Part shown: piece after piece, positions 50,660 to 60,242 of the stretch
Numbering within the stretch: position 1 is the stretch's first letter
How the letters are laid out: the number at the start of each line of letters is the position of its first letter
Assembly (NCBI RefSeq): GCF_009905255.1
Contig: NZ_CP047602.1
Coordinates: 930,001 to 994,000 of the forward strand
Source of the DNA: Thermoanaerobacterium aotearoense
GTDB lineage: Bacteria > Bacillota > Thermoanaerobacteria > Thermoanaerobacterales > Thermoanaerobacteraceae
Reading direction: 5' to 3'
DNA length: 64,000 nt
Program-made: the position numbers and the translations under genes
Notes under the pieces: model-generated
Database searches by the model: none
Told to the model about the DNA's origin: nothing
What the model saw: the letters and a program-made list of their open reading frames with translations, nothing else

Positions 50660-53206
50660 GTGAAGCTAACAAAAGAAATGCTGGACAGTGTACGAAATAT
50701 AGATGGATTTCCGATAGGAAGTGATGAGGACATAATTGAGCTTTCCGATCCGCCACACTATACGGCATGTCCTAATCCATTCATAAATGATTTTATAGAG
50801 AAGTACGGTAAGCCGTATGATGAGGAAACTGATGATTACAAATGCGAGCCATATGCTGCTGACGTATCAGAAGGGAAAAACGACCCTATATACAATGCTC
50901 ATTCGTATCACACGAAAGTACCTCACAAAGCTATAATGAGGTATATACTTCATTATACAAAGCCAGGCGATATCGTCTTTGATGGATTTTGCGGAACCGG
51001 CATGACAGGTGTTGCTGCACAAATGTGCGGCAATCCAGATCCAGAATTTAAGTTTAAAGTGGAAAAAGAGTCTGAAAAAGAAGGCAAGAAAGTAGAATGG
51101 GGAGCGAGAAGGGCGATACTTGGCGATCTATCGCCTGCTGCAACATTTATCGCATACAATTACAATACGCCGGTTGATACTGCAGAATTCGAGAAGGAAG
51201 CTAAAAGAATCCTCGATGAAGTAGAGAATGAGTGCGGCTGGATGTATGAGACGATTCACACGATTGATGGAGTACCTCAGAAGTACATAGATGGAAGTGT
51301 CATAAAAGGAAGGATAAACTACACAGTGTGGTCGGATGTTTTTGTCTGTCCAAACTGCAGCAATGAGATAGTTTTTTGGGATGCAGCAGTTAATAAAGAA
51401 GATGGCAAGGTGATGGATGAGTTTAAGTGTCCACACTGCGGTGCTGCCGTAAACAAGAAAGATCTCGATAGAGCATGGAAAACTGTATACGATAAGGCGC
51501 TGGATAAAGTGATAAATCAAGTAAAACAAGTTCCTGTCTTAATAAATTACACAGTAGACAATAAGAGGTATGAAAAGAAACCAGATGAATTTGATATGGA
51601 GCTTATAGAAAAGATCGAAGAGATGGATATACCATACTGGTATCCGACAGATGAATTGCCGAATGGTTATAATACAGAACAACCGAAAAAATCCCATGGA
51701 ATAACACATGTGCACCATTTTTATACAAAGAGAAATCTGTGGGTTTTAAGTGCAATATATGATAGGATTAAAATGAAAAAAAATATCTTTTATTGGCTTT
51801 TAACTTCGGTTTCTGAAGGTTCTTCAAAATTAAATAGAGAGAGACCTAATGGTTTGCCAAGTAAATTATCTGGTACATTATATGTAAGCTCAATGATACA
51901 TGAAATTAACAATATTGATTTTATTTATAGAAAAATTATGAAAAGAATACTTAACAAAGAGTTATCTAGCCCTTACAATAAATGTATTTCAACGCAATCA
52001 TTAGATGATATAAAAAATATTAAATCTAACTCTGTTGACTATATTTTTACGGACCCTCCATTTGGAGATAATCTTATGTACAGCGAGCTGAATTTTTTGT
52101 GGGAATCATGGCTTAAAATTTTTACAAACAATAAGACAGAGGCTATAATTAATAAAACGCAGAAGAAAGGGCTTCATGAGTATCAAGAGTTGATGGAGAA
52201 GTGCTTTTCAGAGATGTACAGGATATTAAAGCCAGGCAGGTGGATGACTGTAGAGTTTCACAACTCAAAAAACGCTGTGTGGAATGCCATACAGGAAGCT
52301 ATATTGAGAGCAGGCTTTGTCATAGCCAATGTTAGGACGCTTGACAAAAAACAAGGATCATTTAAGCAAGTTACGACAACGACTGCTGTAAAGCAGGATC
52401 TTGTTATATCGGCATATAAGCCAAAGGAAGGCTTTGTCAAGAGGTTTTTAAAAGAGGCTGGCACAGAAGAAGGCGTGTGGGATTTTGTGAGCCAGCACCT
52501 TGAGAAGCTTCCTATCGTCGTAGAGGTTGGTGACAGGCTTGATATCGTAGATGAGAGGCGTGATTATCTGCTTTACGACAGCATGATTGCTTTTCATATA
52601 CAGAATGGCGCATCTATACCGATGGGATCTTCTGACTTCTATGCTGGACTAAAGAAAAGGTACATAGAAAGAGATGGAATGTACTTTCTACCGGACCAAG
52701 CAGCGGTTTATGACTCAAAGCGAGCAAAGCTTGAGCTTAATGATCAGCTTTCATTCATCATAAAAGATGAAAAGATGGCGATACAGTGGCTAAAATATAA
52801 GCTTTTAAATAAGCCTATGACATATCAAGAACTACAGCCATTGTTTTTAGAAGAGCTTCATCAGGGAAAGCATGAAAGCATACCAGAGCTTATAGATATA
52901 CTTCAAGAAAATTTCTTGAAAGATGATGATGGCAGATGGTATGTGCCAGATGTCAATAGACAGTCAGACATGGAGAAATTAAGAGAGAAAAAACTCTTAA
53001 AGGATTTTGAAGAGTATAAAAATTCTAAGGGAAAGCTTAAGATATTTAGATCAGAAGCTATAAGAGTAGGCTTTAAGGAATGCTGGAAAAATAAAGATTA
53101 TGAGACTATTGTAAGTGTTAGCGAAAGGCTGCCTGAATCATTTTTGCAGGAAGACCAAACATTGCTGATGTACTATGATAATGCACAAACAAGGTTAGGT
53201 GTTTAA
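50660..53206 (+). CDS. pglX: BREX type 3 adenine-specific DNA methyltransferase (PglX)
   Basis: An 848-residue methyltransferase. Motif I is VFDGFCGTGMTGVAAQ (about 104-119), the catalytic motif IV is FTDPPFGDNLMYSE (about 463-476), and between them lies a zinc ribbon (CPNCSNE and CPHCGAA, about 231 and 257). The order, AdoMet motif, insert, DPPF, matches the alpha class of N6-adenine enzymes. In BREX it methylates the host DNA, marking self. GTG 50660 has GGAGG upstream. The last 8 bases overlap the helicase gene. Confidence 0.9.
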   Translation: MKLTKEMLDSVRNIDGFPIGSDEDIIELSDPPHYTACPNPFINDFIEKYGKPYDEETDDYKCEPYAADVSEGKNDPIYNAHSYHTKVPHKAIMRYILHYTKPGDIVFDGFCGTGMTGVAAQMCGNPDPEFKFKVEKESEKEGKKVEWGARRAILGDLSPAATFIAYNYNTPVDTAEFEKEAKRILDEVENECGWMYETIHTIDGVPQKYIDGSVIKGRINYTVWSDVFVCPNCSNEIVFWDAAVNKEDGKVMDEFKCPHCGAAVNKKDLDRAWKTVYDKALDKVINQVKQVPVLINYTVDNKRYEKKPDEFDMELIEKIEEMDIPYWYPTDELPNGYNTEQPKKSHGITHVHHFYTKRNLWVLSAIYDRIKMKKNIFYWLLTSVSEGSSKLNRERPNGLPSKLSGTLYVSSMIHEINNIDFIYRKIMKRILNKELSSPYNKCISTQSLDDIKNIKSNSVDYIFTDPPFGDNLMYSELNFLWESWLKIFTNNKTEAIINKTQKKGLHEYQELMEKCFSEMYRILKPGRWMTVEFHNSKNAVWNAIQEAILRAGFVIANVRTLDKKQGSFKQVTTTTAVKQDLVISAYKPKEGFVKRFLKEAGTEEGVWDFVSQHLEKLPIVVEVGDRLDIVDERRDYLLYDSMIAFHIQNGASIPMGSSDFYAGLKKRYIERDGMYFLPDQAAVYDSKRAKLELNDQLSFIIKDEKMAIQWLKYKLLNKPMTYQELQPLFLEELHQGKHESIPELIDILQENFLKDDDGRWYVPDVNRQSDMEKLREKKLLKDFEEYKNSKGKLKIFRSEAIRVGFKECWKNKDYETIVSVSERLPESFLQEDQTLLMYYDNAQTRLGV

Positions 53207-55889
53207 GTTGTACAGTGTAGGCCAGTGGGTTTTTGATTGTGAAATAAATAGATACGTACAAGTAGTTTCTTCAAATGAACTATGGGGGTATAAAACATAC
53301 AATGTTTATGACCCTATCGATAAAAGTCTTCGCTTAGTATCTGATGAGGTACTTAGACATTACTCACAAAGAGACGATTTTGATATACATTATTTTAAGT
53401 ATATCGTTATATCTTCTAGAGTATTTAATGAATTGTCAAATGGGATACTGTCGCCAATAGGCGGCAGTATCATTCCACTTCCCCATCAAATATATGCATT
53501 AAACCGTGTTTTATCAGATAGTAAAATAAGATATTTGCTTGCAGATGAAGTGGGGTTAGGAAAGACGATAGAAGCAGGTCTCATAATCAAAGAGCTTAAA
53601 GCAAGAGGATTTATAAAAAGGATATTAATTATTAGTCCAAAGGGACTTATAAATCAGTGGCATGATGAAATGAAAAATAAATTTGATGAAAATTTTAATA
53701 TACTGCTGCCACAAGATTTTGACGCTATTAAAAGGCTATACGGCGATGGCAATGTTTGGAGAAAATTTGATCAAGTCATTACATCCATTGATTCTGTAAA
53801 GCCATTGGAAAAGAGACAAAGGTGGACAGAAGAAGATATAGAGAAATACAATAAAGAAAGAATTGAGGATTTAGCTAATGCAGGTTGGGATATAATTATT
53901 GCGGATGAAGCCCACAGGATAGCAGGATCATCGTCTGATGTAGCTCGATATAAATTAGGTAAAGTTTTAGCCGATGCAAGTCCATATCTTTTACTGCTTA
54001 CTGCTACGCCTCACCAAGGCAAGACAGATTCTTTTTTGAGGTTAGTAAGATTGCTTGATAAAAATGCATTTCCAGATGAAAATGCTATTGTAAGGGAACA
54101 AGTGGTACCTTACATAGTGAGAACTGAAAAGAGGGAAGCATTAGACTCTGAAGGCAATCCACTTTTTAAAAACAGAATCACAAAAACTAAAAATATATCA
54201 TGGAGTGCAAGGCATAGCTTGCAGAAAGAACTATATGAAAAAGTGACAGAGTATGTATCAAAGGGATATAATTTGGCAAGGAGAGAGAAGAAAAACTACA
54301 TAGGTTTTCTGATGGTTTTAATGCAGAGATTAGTTACAAGCAGCACACACGCAATTAAAGAGAATTTAGAGAGAAGAATTGAGATTCTAAAAAACAGCGG
54401 AACAAGCAGTAATAATTTTGATGAAGATGACTTTTATGAATATGACGCACAGGAAGCTCTAGATGAACTTATAAAAATTAAATATCAGGACATAAAAAAA
54501 GAGCAGAGAGAAGTAGAGGATTTGTTGCATTTAGCAGAGCGCGCAGAAAGCCAATATGTTGATGTAAAAGCAGAAACATTATTAGAAGATCTTGATTTAT
54601 TGCAGATGGAGCATAGTGAAAAACCTAAAGTCATTATATTTACAGAGTTTATTGCAACGCAGGAATTCTTGCGAAATTTTCTACAAGAAAAAGGATATTC
54701 TGTTGCTATTTTGAATGGCACAATGTCGATGGAAGAAAGAAACAATGCAATAGACGAATTCAAGAAAAGTGCTGATATACTTGTGTCTACGGATGCAGGC
54801 GGTGAAGGCCTTAATCTTCAGTTTTGCAATATAATGATAAATTATGATCTGCCTTGGAATCCGATGAAAATCGAACAGCGCATTGGAAGAATTGACAGGA
54901 TAGGGCAAAAGAGAGATGTAGTGGTAATAAATTATGTTTTATCTGATACGATAGAATTCAGAGTAAGACAGGTTTTGGAAGAAAAGCTTAAGATAATATT
55001 TGAACAATTTGGCGTAGACAAAATGCAGGACATATTGGATTCTGTACAGTCAGAGATGGACTTTACTGATTTGTATATGAAAAGCATAGAAAACCCAGAT
55101 GATATTGATTTTATAGTCAGTGAAGTCGAAATTAAGATAAAAGAAAATGCTGAAAAGATAAACAATATAAAGGGCATTTTAAAAGACGAAAAAGAATTAA
55201 ATATAGAAATGATTGAAAAAATCAATAATACACCGATAAAGCATTGGTTAAAGCAGATGTATATTAATAAAAAGCTTTCTGATGGTGATAAAATCACCAT
55301 GTTTATAGATGATGATTTTTTATCATTAAACAATAAAGATTTGGAGGATATGGTTAAAAATATACCTCAATATATATATGATGGGAAAATACCTGTTGTA
55401 TCAATTGATGGTGTTCCAAATGAAAATGGATACTGGTCACTATGGGAAGTAGGGATCAATGGATATAATAATAGTTTTAAAAGGATATTTCCGTTATTTA
55501 TAAATAAAAGTGGCGTCCTGCGGATTGCATCAGCAAATATGCTATGGGACATATTCTTGAAAGATGACGTTTCAATAATTTTTGAGAGATTTGAAGATCT
55601 TTCAGAAGAAAATTATAATATGATATTTGAAAAGGCTAAAAATATAGCTTTTGATAAATTTGAAGAACTTAAAAAATCATACTTTGAAAAATGTGAAAAA
55701 GACTTGAATAGGTATAAATATGCATTAAAATTGAGAAGAGAGGCAGCAGAAAGAATTGGTTTAGATGCTGTTAAAAGGTATAGGCTTAAGGAGATAGAAA
55801 AAGAAGAAAATGAATTAAATCAAAAAATGAGAGATTATGAAAAAATATTGCCGGTTTTGAATCCTTTATTTATTATTGAATTGTTGTAA
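53199..55889 (+). CDS. brxHII: BREX type 3 SNF2-family helicase BrxHII
   Basis: An 896-residue SNF2-type ATPase: LADEVGLGKTIEAGLIIKEL (Walker A, about 114-133), IIIADEAHRIAGSSSD (about 231), LLLTATPHQGKTD (about 264), then in the C-terminal half DILVSTDAGGEGLNLQFCN (about 525-543) and WNPMKIEQRIGRIDRIGQKR (about 553-572). This is the helicase expected in the fourth position of type 3 BREX loci. The start is GTG 53199 or, with a better ribosome site (AGGTG, 6-base spacer), TTG 53208. The C-terminal 200 residues are charged and coiled-coil-like. Confidence 0.9.
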   Translation: MFKLYSVGQWVFDCEINRYVQVVSSNELWGYKTYNVYDPIDKSLRLVSDEVLRHYSQRDDFDIHYFKYIVISSRVFNELSNGILSPIGGSIIPLPHQIYALNRVLSDSKIRYLLADEVGLGKTIEAGLIIKELKARGFIKRILIISPKGLINQWHDEMKNKFDENFNILLPQDFDAIKRLYGDGNVWRKFDQVITSIDSVKPLEKRQRWTEEDIEKYNKERIEDLANAGWDIIIADEAHRIAGSSSDVARYKLGKVLADASPYLLLLTATPHQGKTDSFLRLVRLLDKNAFPDENAIVREQVVPYIVRTEKREALDSEGNPLFKNRITKTKNISWSARHSLQKELYEKVTEYVSKGYNLARREKKNYIGFLMVLMQRLVTSSTHAIKENLERRIEILKNSGTSSNNFDEDDFYEYDAQEALDELIKIKYQDIKKEQREVEDLLHLAERAESQYVDVKAETLLEDLDLLQMEHSEKPKVIIFTEFIATQEFLRNFLQEKGYSVAILNGTMSMEERNNAIDEFKKSADILVSTDAGGEGLNLQFCNIMINYDLPWNPMKIEQRIGRIDRIGQKRDVVVINYVLSDTIEFRVRQVLEEKLKIIFEQFGVDKMQDILDSVQSEMDFTDLYMKSIENPDDIDFIVSEVEIKIKENAEKINNIKGILKDEKELNIEMIEKINNTPIKHWLKQMYINKKLSDGDKITMFIDDDFLSLNNKDLEDMVKNIPQYIYDGKIPVVSIDGVPNENGYWSLWEVGINGYNNSFKRIFPLFINKSGVLRIASANMLWDIFLKDDVSIIFERFEDLSEENYNMIFEKAKNIAFDKFEELKKSYFEKCEKDLNRYKYALKLRREAAERIGLDAVKRYRLKEIEKEENELNQKMRDYEKILPVLNPLFIIELL

Positions 55890-55920
55890 GAAATATTTAC
55901 TGACAAAGGGATGCATATTT

Positions 55921-57861
55921 ATGATGATAAATTATATAGTTAGCAAATTGAATAGGTGCGATAACAATGTAATATTGGTATTTGATGAAGACAATATTTT
56001 ATCAAATAGTGATATAATTAGCATGCTAAAGGAAAATGGGTATGATATCTACGATTTTAAAGATCCAGATCTTTTTAGATATTATTTTGAAAGTAAATTT
56101 AAGATTGCTCCAAGTGGGAAATTGAAAAGTGGTGTGAAATTATTAATTAGATATGACGGTAAGATTACAATACCGTATGATATAAAGATGTCTTCTTCTA
56201 ATATTGCAATTACATTAACCGAGCTATTCCCGAAATTAAATTATACTGTTTTAAAAGAGATGCATCCAGACATACTTAAAAAACTTTATTCGATTTATTC
56301 GTATTACACAGGCAAGCAATTAAGTGAAGCAGAAACTAAAGAATATATATTAAAAAATATATACGGAATTGTTCCTGAGGTTATTAATAATTATATTGAT
56401 TTAATTAAAACCTTTGTTAATATTTATTACAAAGGAATAGAGCTGCCTGAGATTATCTTTGACTATTTCATAGAAAAGCTAAATAGCAAAGATTATTTTA
56501 AAAAGATAAAAAATAAAGAGGTGTTTTATACTAAAGATAATTTTTTTGCATATTTAGGTGATGAATGGAAGACATATTTAAATGATTTATTAAATAAGAC
56601 TTCAAATGCGACGATTGATTTCGGCAATAATGATATAAAGGTGTATATCGATAATTTATTTTATGAAAAATATATTGATCCTGTGGTGATACATAATATT
56701 GATGCACTGCCAAAATGGACACATGCCGGTATAATCTATGATGAAAATTTAAGAAGGAAGAGAGAATTAGAAAATATTTTGTCAAGCGTAAAAGAAAAGA
56801 TTGATAAGGCAAAATCGTATAGGGATTGGCAAAATATTTCTGAGCTTTGGGGAGAATCATTGTATATTTTCTATAGTGGAGATCGCTCTAACCATGAATT
56901 CCAGGATGTTCAAAAAGAAATAGAAGATAGATTTAGAAAATGGCTTATTAATGAATATAGTTATCTTTCTTCGGCATCTTATGTTAATGGACCAGTTATG
57001 CTTCATCATGTGCCATGGTATATAAATTATAAGATGAAAAAAGATGGTTTTGATAAAGTAGCGCTTTTAGTTTTTGATGGAATGTCTCTTGATGATTGGC
57101 ATATTATTAAAGATTATCTGAAAGAAAAAGGATATTGGCATATAGAGTCAACTACGTCGTTTGCGTGGATACCGACCTTGACATCAATATCAAGGCAATC
57201 GATTTTTGCGGGTGAAATACCTGTGTATTTTAAAGATACATTGATGACGACCAATTATGAAGAAAGGCAATGGAAAAGATTTTGGATGAACCAAGGTTTA
57301 TATTTGGACAATGTTTTTTATATGCGAAGTGTAATAGATTTTAAAGATAGCAGATTAAATGATATAATAAATAATCGTAAGGCGAAAATTTTAGGCTTTG
57401 TGGTGGATATTGTTGATAAGTTGATTCATAGACAAATACTGTCTGTAGATGGATTATATCAAGATTTAAAATTATGGCTTAAAAATAGTGATTTTAATTT
57501 ATTTCTCGATAGTTTAGCAAAAAACGGATATGAAATTTTTATAACATCCGATCATGGGAACGTATATTCTATTGGAAATGGACGGCTAAATGAAGGCAGT
57601 ATTGTTGAAATAGCTGGTGAAAGAGTGAGGATTTACGAACGCGGTTTAAATTATGATAAAGCGCTCAATAACAATAACGCATTCGTATGGACAGGTTTTG
57701 GATTGCCTGATGATTACAGTTTTATACTCTCTAATGGAAATAATGCATTTGTAGATAATGATAGAAGAATTATAACACATGGTGGAGCATCTATTGAGGA
57801 AGTGATTGTGCCATTTATTCGCGTAAGAAAGGAAGAACATAATGCAAAAAGTGGGCTTTGA
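55921..57861 (+). CDS. pglZ: BREX type 3 alkaline-phosphatase-fold protein PglZ
   Basis: A 646-residue PglZ. The C-terminal phosphatase-superfamily domain starts near residue 375 with VALLVFDGMSLDDWHIIKDY (Asp for metal), followed by PTLTSISRQSIFAGEIP (about 416-432) and the metal site FITSDHGN (about 538). The N-terminal 370 residues are specific to type 3. PglZ is the signature gene of BREX. ATG 55921 follows AAAGGG by 10 bases; the frame is open upstream to 55876 inside the helicase gene without a ribosome site. It overlaps the next gene by 20 bases. Confidence 0.92.
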   Translation: MMINYIVSKLNRCDNNVILVFDEDNILSNSDIISMLKENGYDIYDFKDPDLFRYYFESKFKIAPSGKLKSGVKLLIRYDGKITIPYDIKMSSSNIAITLTELFPKLNYTVLKEMHPDILKKLYSIYSYYTGKQLSEAETKEYILKNIYGIVPEVINNYIDLIKTFVNIYYKGIELPEIIFDYFIEKLNSKDYFKKIKNKEVFYTKDNFFAYLGDEWKTYLNDLLNKTSNATIDFGNNDIKVYIDNLFYEKYIDPVVIHNIDALPKWTHAGIIYDENLRRKRELENILSSVKEKIDKAKSYRDWQNISELWGESLYIFYSGDRSNHEFQDVQKEIEDRFRKWLINEYSYLSSASYVNGPVMLHHVPWYINYKMKKDGFDKVALLVFDGMSLDDWHIIKDYLKEKGYWHIESTTSFAWIPTLTSISRQSIFAGEIPVYFKDTLMTTNYEERQWKRFWMNQGLYLDNVFYMRSVIDFKDSRLNDIINNRKAKILGFVVDIVDKLIHRQILSVDGLYQDLKLWLKNSDFNLFLDSLAKNGYEIFITSDHGNVYSIGNGRLNEGSIVEIAGERVRIYERGLNYDKALNNNNAFVWTGFGLPDDYSFILSNGNNAFVDNDRRIITHGGASIEEVIVPFIRVRKEEHNAKSGL

Positions 57862-58549
57862 TAGAATGATAGAAATTGAGTGGCTTAATAAAACGGTAGA
57901 AATTTATAGTAAAGAATCTGATATAAAGATTATTAAACAAGAATTAAATGATTATTTAAAAGACAAAGTTATTTCTGATGATAATAGAAGAAAATGTGTA
58001 AATATACTGACAAGTACGTGGGTTTCAATGCCTGATGAATTTTCTAACTTGAGAGATAAGGCAATAAAGTTATACAATGATGCAAATGAAAATGAGAGAT
58101 TATTAATTAATTGGTCAATGATGATGCTTGCTTTTCCTATATTTTGCGATATTATTGACACGATAGGTAAATTATTATATTTGCAAGATGATTTTGCAAT
58201 TAAAACTGTTTTAAATAGGATATATGATAAATGGGGGGAAAGAAGCACAGTAAAATATGCTGTTCCTAGAATTATATATTCAATGGTACAATGGAAAGCT
58301 CTTGAAAAGAAAAATCCCGGAATATGCCAAAAGGCAAACATAATTGCCATAGATAATGTTGACATAGAGTTATTTTTTCTAGAATGTTATATGAGATCAT
58401 TTAAAAAAGATTATTTAAATTTTTATGAAGTAAACAAATTAAATCCTTCTTTTCCATTTAGATTATCTATAGGGACTATGGATATACATAATTCGGATTC
58501 ATTAAATTTATATAAAGTAAATAACAATTTACTTATCACTTTTGCGTGA
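57842..58549 (+). CDS. BREX type 3 small protein at the BrxA position
   Basis: A 235-residue helical protein, next after PglZ and overlapping it by 20 bases, where type 3 loci carry brxA. Recognisable blocks are RRKCVNILTSTWVSMPDEF (about 51), NERLLINWSMMMLAFPIFCD (about 85), and YDKWGERSTVKYAVPRIIYS (about 125). I think these recur in type 3 BREX proteins, but I cannot confirm that this is the DUF1819 BrxA family. No enzymatic motif is visible. A regulatory or DNA-binding role is plausible. Confidence 0.6.
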   Translation: MQKVGFDRMIEIEWLNKTVEIYSKESDIKIIKQELNDYLKDKVISDDNRRKCVNILTSTWVSMPDEFSNLRDKAIKLYNDANENERLLINWSMMMLAFPIFCDIIDTIGKLLYLQDDFAIKTVLNRIYDKWGERSTVKYAVPRIIYSMVQWKALEKKNPGICQKANIIAIDNVDIELFFLECYMRSFKKDYLNFYEVNKLNPSFPFRLSIGTMDIHNSDSLNLYKVNNNLLITFA

Positions 58550-58577
58550 TAATTATGATATTTGAAGGTGATTTATT

Positions 58578-60242
58578 TTGGAAGCAATGCATGTCGTTTT
58601 AAAATACAATGATTCATTGTACAGTGTTGATACAATTGAAGAGCATATAAATGTAATTAAGAAAAAGGGAAAAGTAATTTGGGGCATAATAAAGCCAAAT
58701 GAAAATAGTCCAGGTATAGGCAGAGATAAAATTAAAACGATAAATGATCAAATTCAAAATGGTATTGAGACAAAGGCATTTTTTTATAATCAAGGGCATA
58801 TTAGGGGCATTGGCATAATAAGCAGATTTTGGGATAGAGATGAAATGAGGAATGGACAATATATAGAATTCATTCCTGAATATTATAGATCAGATATAAA
58901 TAAGTGTGTTGGAGGAATAGAATTAAGAGAAATTACTAAAATAGATGATGATTCATTTGAAAGAAAAAATTTATATCAGCATGATAGAACTGAGAGAATA
59001 AATTTTGGAAATCAAGTAAACCCAATGTATGTTTTTGAAAAGGAGCCAAGATCATTCTTTTCAAAAAAAGGTTCCGATGTGATTAAAAATATTGAGGTAA
59101 AGCGAGATATGGAGAATACTTATACCACTATCAAAGAACAAATTACAAACATAAAAAACTACATAAGAAACCGTGGATTTTTGTACGGTGACAAACTGGT
59201 TGAAAACTACTATCTGTCTTTGAAGACGAAGCCTTTTTTGATATTGGCAGGTATATCAGGGACAGGCAAAAGCAAGCTGGCTAGGCTTTTTGCTGAAGCG
59301 GTCGGTGCGACTACGGAAAATGGTCGCTTTAAGCTTGTGCCTGTTAGGCCTGACTGGTCTGACTTTGCAGATTTATTGGGATATAAGGATTTAAATGGAA
59401 GATTTCATCCGGGAGTTCTTACTACTTTTGTAAAAGATGCGATGAAAAATCCACACTACCCGTATTTTTTCGTTTTGGATGAGATGAACCTTGCAAGAGT
59501 AGAGTACTACTTCAGTGATGTCTTGTCCATCATAGAATCGCGAAATAAAGTTAATAAAACTATTGTTACTGATAGACTTTTAAATAGAGAGCTCTTAGAT
59601 AGGGATTTTTTTGATGAATACGGTGATATATACATACCTGATAATCTGTATTTCATAGGTACAGTCAATATGGACGAGACTACATTTCCATTTAGCAAGA
59701 AGGTTTTAGACAGGGCAAATGTGATAGAATTGTCTGATGTAGATCTTGACTATGCCTTCGAAGACGTAGAAGAGGTATTGCCGAAGAATTTAAACAATGA
59801 TTTTTTAAGAAGTGACTTTCTTACGTTGAAAGACTGTTTTGGATACGATGATATTGTAGATGATACAATATCCATATTGAAAAATATAAACGAAGTATTG
59901 GGATATTATCGTTTTGGATACAGAGTTAGAGACGAGATATGCTTTTATATCATATACAATTCTATTTATGGTTTGATGGATTTTGATGATGCCATGGACT
60001 ATGAGATACTTCAAAAGATATTGCCTAGGATAAATGGCAGCAGCATAGGCATAAAAAAAATACTTATAGAGCTTTTTAAGATATGCTCGGGTAACCTTGA
60101 GAATAGGTTTGACTACGACAGCGATGAAAGTGAGAAGATGTTTGAAGAGATAGCCAATGCGAAGTACAGAAAATCGTGTGAGAAGATAGCGTTTATGATA
60201 AGGAGATATGAGGAAGATGTTTTCACATCTTACTGGCTCTGA
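58578..60242 (+). CDS. McrB-like AAA+ GTPase with N-terminal modified-base-reader-like domain
   Basis: A 554-residue protein. Residues 1-120 resemble an EVE/DUF3578-type reader (VIWGIIKPNENSPGIGR; FFYNQGHIRGIGIISRFWD), which in McrB-like proteins recognises modified cytosine. Residues 205-480 are an McrB-type AAA+ domain: Walker A LAGISGTGKSKLARLF (about 214), FFVLDEMNLARVEYYFSD (about 296-313), and the McrB hallmark GTVNMDETTFPFSKKVLDRA (about 361-380). It should power the nuclease encoded just downstream. TTG 58578 follows GAAGGTGA. The gene overlaps the nuclease gene by 35 bases. Confidence 0.88.
   Translation: MEAMHVVLKYNDSLYSVDTIEEHINVIKKKGKVIWGIIKPNENSPGIGRDKIKTINDQIQNGIETKAFFYNQGHIRGIGIISRFWDRDEMRNGQYIEFIPEYYRSDINKCVGGIELREITKIDDDSFERKNLYQHDRTERINFGNQVNPMYVFEKEPRSFFSKKGSDVIKNIEVKRDMENTYTTIKEQITNIKNYIRNRGFLYGDKLVENYYLSLKTKPFLILAGISGTGKSKLARLFAEAVGATTENGRFKLVPVRPDWSDFADLLGYKDLNGRFHPGVLTTFVKDAMKNPHYPYFFVLDEMNLARVEYYFSDVLSIIESRNKVNKTIVTDRLLNRELLDRDFFDEYGDIYIPDNLYFIGTVNMDETTFPFSKKVLDRANVIELSDVDLDYAFEDVEEVLPKNLNNDFLRSDFLTLKDCFGYDDIVDDTISILKNINEVLGYYRFGYRVRDEICFYIIYNSIYGLMDFDDAMDYEILQKILPRINGSSIGIKKILIELFKICSGNLENRFDYDSDESEKMFEEIANAKYRKSCEKIAFMIRRYEEDVFTSYWL

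Noticed and set aside
57842-58549. Firm naming of the post-PglZ gene as brxA
   Set aside because: Position fits, but I could not see a DUF1819 signature by eye, so no symbol was given.
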